Positions 1 to 5,943 of a stretch of DNA of 9,081 bases are shown here, in pieces. The translations under genes were made by a program, and so were the position numbers. The stretch lies in NCBI GenBank assembly GCA_947452525.1, contig CANGCW010000032.1, positions 1 to 9,081 on the forward strand. The letters are read 5' to 3'. Source of the stretch: Actinomycetota bacterium (GTDB lineage Bacteria > Actinomycetota > Actinomycetes > Nanopelagicales > Nanopelagicaceae). Below the pieces are notes generated by a model. It did no database searches, was not told the origin of the DNA, and saw only the letters and a program-made list of their open reading frames with translations. Every line of letters begins with the position of its first letter. The stretch's first letter is position 1.

Positions 1-227
1 GCTTCGATTGCATCGGTTGCCATCAACATGTGTCCGTTAACGATCGGGAGCTGGACGTTCATCACTTTGTTCAACGCATCTTCGGGGAACGCGGGTGCAC
101 CCTCGGGGCGTGGCATATCGCCCATGCGAGTGAGTGAGGTTATTTTGGAGTTAAAGACGCCTTCATAGAAGTGAAATGCGTCTTCTGTGTTTCCTGGAAA
201 GTTGAGATATGTGCTGACACGATTCAT
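1..227 (-). CDS. VOC-superfamily (PhnB/glyoxalase-like) protein, 3' end cut by window edge
   Basis: The first 75 codons of a gene that continues beyond the left edge. The protein opens with MNRVSTYLNFPGNTEDAFHF and continues YEGVFNSKITSLTRMGDMP; this pattern (beta strand, then 'T/E-D-A-F-x-F-Y-x-x-V-F') is the start of PhnB/YjdN-like members of the vicinal oxygen chelate fold. These are small cytoplasmic dimers, mostly of unassigned function. Family members often bind a metal, but no ligand can be judged from this fragment. The ATG at 227 lies 35 bases beyond the corA stop on the same strand. No Shine-Dalgarno precedes it (ACCGCC abuts the ATG), but TACACT lies 8-13 bases upstream, so leaderless transcription is plausible. 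It may equally be read through from corA. Family assignment is fairly safe; substrate is unknown. Confidence 0.75.
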   Translation of the reverse strand, partial: MNRVSTYLNFPGNTEDAFHFYEGVFNSKITSLTRMGDMPRPEGAPAFPEDALNKVMNVQLPIVNGHMLMATDAIE

Positions 228-234
228 GGCGGTA

Positions 235-240
235 AGTGTA
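235..240 (-). promoter_or_regulatory. Candidate -10 box of the VOC gene
   Basis: TACACT on the minus strand at -13 to -8 relative to the ATG at 227, with no Shine-Dalgarno between. It fits the TANNNT form of a sigma-A -10 box giving a leaderless or near-leaderless mRNA. No convincing -35 is visible. Confidence 0.35.
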
Positions 241-245
241 ACAAT

Positions 246-260
246 GAAGCGATTCGCTTC
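246..260. repeat. Perfect 7+1+7 inverted repeat between corA and the VOC gene
   Basis: GAAGCGA-T-TCGCTTC lies 2 bases beyond the corA stop and just upstream of the candidate VOC -10 box. As RNA it can fold only a short stem (GAAGC/GCTTC, 5-base loop) and no proper U-run follows, so it is a poor terminator. A protein-binding dyad overlapping the -35 zone of the VOC gene is the other reading. Role unknown. Confidence 0.45.
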
Positions 261-262
261 TG

Positions 263-1234
263 CTACAGCCAGCCAGAATTTTTGAACTTACGATAGAGAA
301 ATAGGGTTAAGGAACCCATTACTCCTAGCACCACGTAATAACCGTATGTGGTGTTCAACTCGGGCATGTGAGTGAAGTTCATGCCATAAATTCCTGCAAG
401 CATCGTTGGTCCTGAAGCCAGGGCAACCCAAGCTGAAATCTTTCGCACATCAATATTTTGTTGCACTTGAATATGAGCAAGATCGGCCTGAAGTACTGAG
501 GTAATTAACGAATCCAACCCCGTTGATGCTTCACATGCTTGGACCAAGTGATCGGTAGCATCGCGATAGAACGGTTTGATAATTTCTGGGACGTGGGCGA
601 CACCACCATTTGCCAGTTTGAGCATCGGCGGAATCAGCGGCTCAATTGCATGCTTGAACTCGATAATTTCGCGCTTTAAGAAGTAGATCTCTTGTGAGTA
701 AGTCTGGCGCTTCTCGTTAAAGACCTTGTTTTCGACTCGAACTACTTCGTGTTCAAGGGATGTGGCAATCTCTCTGTAACCATCAATCACTCGGTCGACG
801 ACGGCATGCAGAACCGCAAATGGTCCAAGACGTAGCAATTCGGGTTTCTGTTCTAAATCGTGGCGGACGGTTGCGAGTGGTTGACCTTCGCCATGGCGGA
901 CAATCACGATGAAATGCTCAGCTATAAAACAGAGTAATTCGCCCGTGGTGATCTCTTGAACGTGGGCATCGAAGAAGACTGTCTTAAGAACGAAGAATGT
1001 GAGCCCTTCATAATCTTCGATCTTAGGGCGCTGATTAGCGTTAATCGCATCATCAACCGCCAATGGGTGGAAGTTAAGTTCGCCAACGACCATATCGAAT
1101 TCAGCGCGTGTGGGTTCGGCCATTCCCAGCCATACAAAGCCACCTTCACTGCGAGCGCGGTCGACAAGATCAGAGATGTCTTTTCCAGCTTCAACCCGAC
1201 GGCCATCTTGATACAGGGCGACATCAACAATCAT
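263..1234 (-). CDS. corA: CorA-family Mg2+/Co2+ transport protein
   Basis: A 323-residue inner-membrane divalent-cation channel of the 2-TM-GxN (CorA/MIT) family, which forms homopentamers and mediates Mg2+ (also Co2+) uptake. The cytoplasmic N-terminal domain shows the family segment HPLAVDDAINANQRPKIEDY (56-75). A long helical region with charged heptads (about 155-260) would form the stalk. TM1 lies around 266-284 and ends in the signature G284-M285-N286, followed by a periplasmic loop with MPEL (290-293). TM2 is about 298-316, and the protein ends in the basic tail KFKNSGWL. Length is normal for the family. The ATG at 1234 is chosen because the protein aligns from its first residues. There is no Shine-Dalgarno (CTTCTTCC precedes the ATG), but TACTCT sits at -12 to -7. 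The gene is divergent from the metallopeptidase gene with 67 bases between the two start codons. Confidence 0.95.
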   Translation of the reverse strand: MIVDVALYQDGRRVEAGKDISDLVDRARSEGGFVWLGMAEPTRAEFDMVVGELNFHPLAVDDAINANQRPKIEDYEGLTFFVLKTVFFDAHVQEITTGELLCFIAEHFIVIVRHGEGQPLATVRHDLEQKPELLRLGPFAVLHAVVDRVIDGYREIATSLEHEVVRVENKVFNEKRQTYSQEIYFLKREIIEFKHAIEPLIPPMLKLANGGVAHVPEIIKPFYRDATDHLVQACEASTGLDSLITSVLQADLAHIQVQQNIDVRKISAWVALASGPTMLAGIYGMNFTHMPELNTTYGYYVVLGVMGSLTLFLYRKFKNSGWL

Positions 1235-1240
1235 GGAAGA

Positions 1241-1246
1241 AGAGTA
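1241..1246 (-). promoter_or_regulatory. Candidate -10 box for leaderless corA mRNA
   Basis: TACTCT on the minus strand at -12 to -7 from the corA ATG. The overlapping TAATAC (-15 to -10) is an alternative. The bases between box and ATG are pyrimidine-rich and cannot act as a Shine-Dalgarno. Confidence 0.4.
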
Positions 1247-1289
1247 TTAACACAATGGCGATATAGATACTCCACACATTAAATACACC

Positions 1290-1295
1290 TAGGAT
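1290..1295 (+). promoter_or_regulatory. Candidate -10 box for leaderless metallopeptidase mRNA
   Basis: TAGGAT spans exactly -12 to -7 relative to the ATG at 1302. The GGA inside it is too close to act cleanly as a Shine-Dalgarno for either 1299 or 1302. This spacing is the reason ATG 1302 is preferred over GTG 1299. Confidence 0.45.
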
Positions 1296-1301
1296 TCTGT
1301 G

Positions 1302-2972
1302 ATGAGGCGAGCCAGCAAAGTTCTGATTGCAGTCCTACTATCCATGTTGTTAGCCACGGAGAGCTATGCCGCGACACAGACGGGTCCGAAGGCTGGCATC
1401 ACTTGCTTAAAAGCTGGGGCAAAGGCTAGTGCCGGCAACGCCAAGTTTATTTGTACTAAGGTTGGCAAGAAACTCCTCTGGGTAAAAGCCAATAAGAAGA
1501 ATCAAACTCCTACGCCGCCGGTTCCATCACCTACAACTACATCTCCAGTCCCGCTACCGACGCCGACGCCGACGCCGACGCCGAGCTATTACATTCCCCC
1601 ACTTCCAACTTCTGCGAATCCAATCACCTTTGCAAATATTGCCAATCGAATTCAAGATATTCCACAAGCGTTCTACAACACATTGCAGGAAACGAAAGAA
1701 CGAAATGCAAACCTTCCTGGGGCACGGGTTCAGGTAAACGTCGTTAGAAGTCCGCAAATCTTTGGCACAAACTACGACAACACAGAAAAATGGATAAAAG
1801 AAGAAGTTACTGCCCTGGCAAACTTTGCTCGATTTAAGAAGGTCTATATTTTTGAGTATTCATACGATGACATTGAATGGGCGCAAGGACAATTTAACTC
1901 GATTCTAAACGATGGCTCCTACAAGCTTGCGTCCATTTATGGTGGAAAGTCTTGTGCAGAAGCAAACCGCCACGATGCTCCGATGCAAGCAAATATTACA
2001 AATGGTTGGGATAAAGTCATCGATCAATCAAAACCATTCGAGGTAGAAATTCCATTTGTCCTAGCTGGTTATTGCGAAGATTCCACTTTCGCCAAGTGGG
2101 CTCAAATGTCAGGTACTGCGCATGAACTCAACCATCAATATCAAATAGTTCAGTTCTGGGACTATTCGAGTAATTTCTTTCCAAACTTTGTTGCGAAAGC
2201 ACCTTGTTGGACAGTTGAAGGTCAAGCGGTCGCACTTGGCGGAATGGCCTTTGAAACTAATTACCCTCAATTTCTTGCCGACTACACCAATATCCCTCGC
2301 CCTTATTACTTAAATTCCGCGATGAGCTCCTACCAAATTGCACCAGTTCATTGGTCTCCTGTGGACGTGCAGAAGTACCTTGAAGATTCCTCCAATATCC
2401 TTCCGGGCTGTAGAAGTACAAATCGTTTTGCCCTCAGCTACAGCTTGGGTGCGTTCACCACGATTGCGCTCTCCGCAATTGGTGGATGGGAGTCCACATA
2501 TTCTCTGCTTCCGATGCTCAACGATGGCATCTCCCTCAATGATGCATTTAAAAATGTATATGGAATTACCTGGGATGCAGCACTTCCTACACTCGCCCAA
2601 GTTGTCTCACAGATGCAGATGCAGGTTCTTGATCCGCCATCTGCTGAGAAATATGTTGCAAAAGATTCCAACAATATTGTGACACTCAAGGGCACTGAAG
2701 GGTGCTCACGATATGAGCCAGACGATCCACAGACTATTCAGGCGAGAATTCAAGTCCTGCAAGATGGAAAGTGGCTTGATGCTCCATCCGTGGATGTAAC
2801 GTGGGCACAGGATTCAGCCTGTAATTTCAACCCGGCATTAGCGTGGATGGTTACCATCAAGGTAGCGCTGGATCATGGAAGCCAATATCGATTCTTGTAT
2901 TCCGGTGATGTAAACATCGGCTCAAGAGATGAGTTCGGCCGTGGAACCTCACATACCTACACGTACCTTTAG
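1302..2972 (+). CDS. Secreted putative zinc metallopeptidase (HELNH) with Cys-pair module and Pro/Thr linker
   Basis: A 556-residue exported protein (ATG 1302; GTG 1299 would add one residue). Residues 1-23 are a Sec signal peptide (MRRASK, then a hydrophobic core, cleavage near S-Y-A). A small basic module at 29-62 has C35 and C51 separated by 15 residues, followed by a low-complexity Pro/Thr linker (about 69-102). The large domain contains H274-E275-L276-N277-H278, an HExxH zinc site, and 28 residues after H278 the sequence CWTVEGQAV with E306. HExxH followed by a W-x-x-E-G glutamate is typical of gluzincin-type peptidases (MA clan), so E275 would be the general base and H274, H278 and E306 the ligands. 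Several Cys are present, consistent with oxidation outside the cell. A beta-rich C-terminal region (about 445-556) ends HTYTYL. I do not recognise a named family. It probably acts at the cell surface; substrate unknown. Its 3' end faces the tRNA-Tyr. Confidence 0.8.
   Translation: MRRASKVLIAVLLSMLLATESYAATQTGPKAGITCLKAGAKASAGNAKFICTKVGKKLLWVKANKKNQTPTPPVPSPTTTSPVPLPTPTPTPTPSYYIPPLPTSANPITFANIANRIQDIPQAFYNTLQETKERNANLPGARVQVNVVRSPQIFGTNYDNTEKWIKEEVTALANFARFKKVYIFEYSYDDIEWAQGQFNSILNDGSYKLASIYGGKSCAEANRHDAPMQANITNGWDKVIDQSKPFEVEIPFVLAGYCEDSTFAKWAQMSGTAHELNHQYQIVQFWDYSSNFFPNFVAKAPCWTVEGQAVALGGMAFETNYPQFLADYTNIPRPYYLNSAMSSYQIAPVHWSPVDVQKYLEDSSNILPGCRSTNRFALSYSLGAFTTIALSAIGGWESTYSLLPMLNDGISLNDAFKNVYGITWDAALPTLAQVVSQMQMQVLDPPSAEKYVAKDSNNIVTLKGTEGCSRYEPDDPQTIQARIQVLQDGKWLDAPSVDVTWAQDSACNFNPALAWMVTIKVALDHGSQYRFLYSGDVNIGSRDEFGRGTSHTYTYL
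1557..1584 (+). repeat. Hexanucleotide tandem repeat encoding a Thr-Pro linker
   Basis: CCGACG is repeated 4 full times from 1557 and followed by a partial fifth copy. It is in frame and encodes alternating Pro-Thr in the linker of the metallopeptidase. The unit is 6 bases, so slippage would add or remove two residues without a frameshift. Confidence 0.9.
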
Positions 2973-2996
2973 AAGCGTCTAGAAGGCGAAGAAATT

Positions 2997-3081
2997 TGGT
3001 GGCGGGTGAAGGATTTGAACCTTCGAAGGCAGAGCCGGGGGATTTACAGTCCCCTCCCATTGGCCGCTCGGGCAACCCGCC
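2997..3081 (-). tRNA. tRNA-Tyr (anticodon GUA)
   Basis: The minus strand folds as a class II tRNA. Acceptor arms are GGCGGGT (from 3081) and ACCCGCC, followed by A and an encoded CCA (ending 2997). The anticodon stem is GGGGA/TCCCC around loop CTGTAAA, with anticodon GTA at 3047-3045. A long variable arm (CGGCTCTGCC region) is present, as in bacterial tRNA-Tyr, and the T arm is GAAGG-TTCAAAT-CCTTC. The gene starts 59 bases beyond the stop of the upstream secreted-protein gene on the same strand and ends 24 bases from the convergent metallopeptidase stop. Open frames crossing it are not genes. Confidence 0.97.
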
Positions 3082-3103
3082 AAGGCTGTTTTACGGCTAG
3101 CGA

Positions 3104-3130
3104 AGGTTACCCCATTTTCACAGGGGGCAA
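3104..3130 (-). promoter_or_regulatory. Possible tRNA-Tyr promoter
   Basis: On the minus strand TTGCCC (3130-3125) is followed after 15 bases by TAACCT (3109-3104). This would start transcription roughly 15-20 bases upstream of the tRNA 5' end. The spacer is short of the 17-base optimum, so the call is tentative. Confidence 0.35.
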
Positions 3131-3140
3131 TAATCGAGAG

Positions 3141-4091
3141 CTACTTCTTGAGGCGGTAGCCCGTTGGGCACTTAGGCTTAACGCCCTTCACCTTCTTGGT
3201 GACCTTGCCCTTAATACAGGTAATGGTTGTGACTTTCTTTGATGCTGATGCCTTTGCGAGAGCGGCCGCAGCTGCCGCTTGCATCTGAGCCGTGTAAGCA
3301 TCGATCCCATCGATTGCGGTATCAAGATCCTGGTTTAGCCCAGGGGTTGTTCCATCGCCATCAAGTAGCAGTGTGAGTGCATCTAGATCAGCCTTGCTTC
3401 GTGGGAAGGCTGGGATTGAATACTTATCTGCACGCAAAAGCGAAGTGGTCAAGGTTGCATTCAAAGTAAAGAATGGTGATTTTCCAGATAGCAAATTATC
3501 AATACTTGCCTTTACATCTTTGAAGTCGGCCAGCTTTACGACGAAATCATCCTGAACCTTTTGCGCATCAATGGCTGCTTGTTCTGCTGCTTTCTTATCT
3601 GCAGCTGCTTTTGCTTCAGCATCCTTCACCTGAGTTGCTAAATCATCTATGCCCTTTTTGACAACACGTAGATCTGCAAAACAGCCCATTCCAGAAGAAT
3701 TTGTTGTGATGCTTCCCGCATTGGCGTTCTTAACTGTGGCAAAGACCGAGAGCACTGCATCGCTTTTATTTCCGGCGAGAATAAGAAGTTGGTCGTAAGT
3801 AAGAGAGGTGCCGTTCGTAGTTGTTGAGTAGAGCGGTTTACGAGAAGAGTATGAAGTACTCGTTGCTGGATCGGCACCTGGTGTGAGAATCGCATACTCC
3901 CAGTCATATGAGAGTGTGCCGATGGTGGTTGTGCCACTAGTGAATTTCATAGAAGTTCCGAATTGGACGCCTGTAGCAGTGATAGAACATGTGACATCTG
4001 CCTGAGGGAGAGCCCCATCTGCATGTGCAACAGCGCTCCCCTGCCAGATAAGGCTGAGAAGTGTCACCAGTACGAGGAGTCTCTTTTTCAC
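3141..4091 (-). CDS. Secreted coiled-coil protein of unknown function with C-terminal Cys-pair basic tail
   Basis: Not assignable to a known function. With the GTG start at 4091 the product is 316 residues. It begins MKKRLLVLVTLLSLIWQGSA with a Sec cleavage site after A22-H23-A24, an ideal signal peptide. Residues 25-140 form a Ser/Thr-rich, beta-type domain with C35 and C137, possibly a disulfide. Residues about 145-200 are an Ala/Lys/Asp-rich coiled coil. Residues 225-285 are helical, with an Ala run at 272-280. The tail (287-316) has C292 and C308 with 15 residues between them and ends KCPTGYRLKK, very basic. The longer ATG at 4124 is rejected: it lies in the terminator U-run of the upstream gene and adds 11 residues before the signal peptide. 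TATAGT at -12 to -7 supports GTG 4091 as a leaderless start. It may be a cell-envelope protein; the tail resembles recurring modules on exported proteins of small freshwater actinobacteria (recollection, not tested). Confidence 0.8.
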   Translation of the reverse strand: MKKRLLVLVTLLSLIWQGSAVAHADGALPQADVTCSITATGVQFGTSMKFTSGTTTIGTLSYDWEYAILTPGADPATSTSYSSRKPLYSTTTNGTSLTYDQLLILAGNKSDAVLSVFATVKNANAGSITTNSSGMGCFADLRVVKKGIDDLATQVKDAEAKAAADKKAAEQAAIDAQKVQDDFVVKLADFKDVKASIDNLLSGKSPFFTLNATLTTSLLRADKYSIPAFPRSKADLDALTLLLDGDGTTPGLNQDLDTAIDGIDAYTAQMQAAAAAALAKASASKKVTTITCIKGKVTKKVKGVKPKCPTGYRLKK

Positions 4092-4097
4092 TCTCAA

Positions 4098-4103
4098 ACT
4101 ATA
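4098..4103 (-). promoter_or_regulatory. -10 box (TATAGT) for leaderless mRNA of the secreted coiled-coil gene
   Basis: TATAGT differs from TATAAT by one base and spans exactly -12 to -7 relative to the G of the GTG at 4091. It lies just downstream of the permease terminator, giving the gene its own promoter. No strong -35 is visible. Confidence 0.55.
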
Positions 4104-4123
4104 ACCTGCACCGCTTGCGGGCA

Positions 4124-4155
4124 TGAAAATAGGGGCCGATTGCTCGACCCCTATT
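4124..4155 (-). terminator. Rho-independent terminator of the permease gene
   Basis: On the minus strand the arms AATAGGGG (4155-4148) and CCCCTATT (4135-4128) pair perfectly. The stem can extend inward through CGA/TCG across one mismatch, leaving a GCAA tetraloop, and the descending arm runs into TATTTTC (a U-run to 4126). It lies 37 bases beyond the permease stop and upstream of the next promoter on that strand. On the plus strand the hairpin is followed by CCCCG, so it is directional. Confidence 0.75.
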
Positions 4156-4171
4156 CCCCGTACGTTTCTTA

Positions 4172-4190
4172 CATTCTCACTTAGAGAATG
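4172..4190 (-). repeat. Perfect 7-bp hairpin directly after the permease stop codon
   Basis: CATTCTC (4172-4178), 5-base loop, GAGAATG (4184-4190), beginning one base after the permease stop. No U-run follows on either strand, so it is not a canonical terminator. It may protect the mRNA 3' end or assist the terminator about 17 bases further on. Confidence 0.6.
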
Positions 4191-4191
4191 C

Positions 4192-5742
4192 TTAGAGTGT
4201 GGACTTTGGTCCGGTAAACCACTTCTTTGCTGACAACTGCCACCAGATCCACAAGAGCAACATGACGCCGCCGGTGAGAATTGGTGCGTAGTTCACTGCT
4301 GTCCAGTTAAATGACTTATCGCCTGGAGTACCAGCTGGTGAGGTTGGAAGAATGAAGACAATAGAGATGATGACAATCTCTGCAACCGCGAGAGTGCCCA
4401 TCCACTTGTACTTGCTTCCTAGATTCCACTCGCCCACCTTGAAGCTTGATCCAGCCTTCAATCGAAGGAAGATTGGAATCATAAATGCAAGATAGAGAGA
4501 GATAACGCAGACAGAGACAACTGCGTAGAACGCGGTTGGTACTCCAGCGCTGCTCTTCCACAGTGCTGGAAGAGTCATTGCCACGCCAGCAATTGCTGAG
4601 ACGAGTACGGCATTGACTGGTGTTCCCTTTGCATTAACTTTGCGCCAATGTGAGCTTCCTGGGATAGCGCCATCACGAGAGAATGCGTACATCATGCGTG
4701 AGCAGGATGTAAGACATGCTGTTACGCAGAAAAGCTGTCCGAAGGTTGTAATGATGATGACCAACTCGAACAAACGTCCACCACCGAGTGCACCGTTGAT
4801 AATCGTAATAACTGAACCGAGTCCATATGGGTTTGTCTTTGGATCTGTTGAGTTAACGGCCGAAGCGATTGTTGGTGTTGCAGCCCAGAGGAATGACATC
4901 AGGAGCAAATAGCCACCAATTGCTGAGTAGAAGATGGACTTCCAAATTCCCTTGGCAGCATTGATATGTGCATCATGCGTCTCTTCCGAGAGGTGAGCAG
5001 ATGCATCAAAACCGGTGATGGTGTACTGAGTCAACAGAAGGCCAAGCGGCATGATGTAGAACCAGAAACTATGCAGCCCGTGCCCGCTAAATCCTGAGTT
5101 ATTGATGTGCTGAGTGAAGATGAACTTCAATGATGAGTGGTGGTGTGGAGCAAAAACCATAATCAGAACGATGACTGCTGAACCAAAGACGTGCCACCAG
5201 ACAGAGATGTTATTTACAACTGCCAAAAGGTGGCTGCTGTAGATGTTGATGAGGGTTGCGATGACAACAACGATCAAGAAGAGTACGAACTGCTGCTTGA
5301 TGTAATCGCCACCCATGAACTTCGCCTCGAAGCCTGGGAAGTAGAAACCAAGGAGAGTATTTAAGAAGAAGGTCACGCCGTAGCCAACAGATGCGGTTAC
5401 GGAGACGAGGCCAACGAGGTTGAGCCAGCCTGTAAAGAAGCCAGCCTTTGCTCCGCCGAGCTTTGCTGCCCACCAATAGATGCCGCCAGAGGTAGGGAAG
5501 GCAGAAGCCAATTCAGACATGCAGAGGCCGATAACAAGAATGAAAGCTGAGACGACTGGCCAGCCGATAGAGATCGCTACCGGGCCGCCGTTATTCCATG
5601 CTTGGGCAAAGGTGGTGAAGCAGCCGGCGAGGATGGAGATGATGGAGAAAGAGATTGCGAAATTCGAGAAGCCTGACCATGTGCGCGAGAGCTCTTGTTT
5701 GTAGCCGAGCTCGGCGAGCCGTTGTTCATCTGACAAAGCCAT
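4192..5742 (-). CDS. APC-superfamily amino acid/amine permease (amino acid-choline transporter type)
   Basis: A 516-residue inner-membrane transporter with about 12 hydrophobic segments, roughly at 24-48, 58-78, 104-132, 150-168, 180-198, 225-243, 268-290, 308-345, 375-392, 402-425, 447-466 and 485-503. Family signatures are GFSNFAISFSIISILAG (24-40), SELASAFPTSGGIYWWA (76-92) and TGFDASAHLSEETHDA (243-258). These are characteristic of the APC amino acid-choline transporter group that includes GABA, choline and related permeases (LeuT-like fold, ion-coupled uptake). The ATG at 5742 has the Shine-Dalgarno AGAAAGGG with about 6 bases to the start. It is divergent from the GS homologue and dehydrogenase operon, so it probably imports their substrate, an amine such as ethanolamine, a polyamine or GABA; sequence alone cannot choose. 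It is followed by a hairpin and a terminator, so it is likely monocistronic. Confidence 0.92.
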   Translation of the reverse strand: MALSDEQRLAELGYKQELSRTWSGFSNFAISFSIISILAGCFTTFAQAWNNGGPVAISIGWPVVSAFILVIGLCMSELASAFPTSGGIYWWAAKLGGAKAGFFTGWLNLVGLVSVTASVGYGVTFFLNTLLGFYFPGFEAKFMGGDYIKQQFVLFLIVVVIATLINIYSSHLLAVVNNISVWWHVFGSAVIVLIMVFAPHHHSSLKFIFTQHINNSGFSGHGLHSFWFYIMPLGLLLTQYTITGFDASAHLSEETHDAHINAAKGIWKSIFYSAIGGYLLLMSFLWAATPTIASAVNSTDPKTNPYGLGSVITIINGALGGGRLFELVIIITTFGQLFCVTACLTSCSRMMYAFSRDGAIPGSSHWRKVNAKGTPVNAVLVSAIAGVAMTLPALWKSSAGVPTAFYAVVSVCVISLYLAFMIPIFLRLKAGSSFKVGEWNLGSKYKWMGTLAVAEIVIISIVFILPTSPAGTPGDKSFNWTAVNYAPILTGGVMLLLWIWWQLSAKKWFTGPKSTL

Positions 5743-5845
5743 AGATAACCCTTTCTAGAAGTTATGGGTGATTGTGCTACTCGTCACACTCAATTGGAAG
5801 GATAAAGGGGGTGAATTTTCAGGAAAGGTTGCCCATGAAAATCTA

Positions 5846-5874
5846 TTGCTTCCCCGTGTAAGCGTAAGTAGCCT
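5846..5874 (+). promoter_or_regulatory. Candidate sigma-A promoter of the GS homologue/dehydrogenase operon
   Basis: TTGCTT (5846-5851), a 17-base spacer and TAGCCT (5869-5874) make a plausible promoter with initiation near 5881 and a 5' leader of about 60 bases. The direct repeat GTAAGC-GTAAGT (5858-5869) fills the spacer and could be a regulator contact. For the divergent permease I found only weak candidates (for example a TAACTT at 5764-5759 on the minus strand). Confidence 0.45.
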
Positions 5875-5906
5875 TGAGCGCACGAACGGCTAAAACCCAA
5901 CCAATA

Positions 5907-5923
5907 ACCAGGAGCAGCCTGGT
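5907..5923 (+). promoter_or_regulatory. Palindrome ACCAGG-N5-CCTGGT in the GS homologue leader
   Basis: A perfect 6+6 inverted repeat with a 5-base centre, about 25 bases downstream of the predicted transcription start and 10 bases before the Shine-Dalgarno. No U-run follows, so it is not a terminator. It could be an operator for a local regulator such as the TetR-like protein at the right end, or a leader hairpin. Confidence 0.5.
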
Positions 5924-5933
5924 GACCCAAACC

Positions 5934-5938
5934 GGAGG
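5934..5938 (+). promoter_or_regulatory. Shine-Dalgarno GGAGG deciding the GS homologue start
   Basis: GGAGG is 2 bases before the ATG at 5941 and 5 bases before the ATG at 5944. The latter spacing is the functional one, so the second of the two tandem ATGs is favoured. Confidence 0.7.
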
Positions 5939-5943
5939 CGATG

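Noticed and set aside
956..1282. Open frame of 108 codons on the plus strand opposite the 5' end of corA.
   Set aside because: It lies almost wholly antisense to a secure CorA coding region, shows no family features and has no upstream signals; it is a shadow frame.
1554..1757. Minus-strand frame ending in a run of arginines.
   Set aside because: The arginine run is the reverse reading of the CCGACG microsatellite inside the metallopeptidase gene.
2972..2996. TAGA-AGCG-TCTA after the metallopeptidase stop as a terminator.
   Set aside because: A four-base AT-rich stem with no U-run is too weak to support the call.
2857..3242. Open frames on both strands across 2857-3075 and 3006-3242.
   Set aside because: They run through the tRNA-Tyr and its flanks; the tRNA fold explains the sequence.
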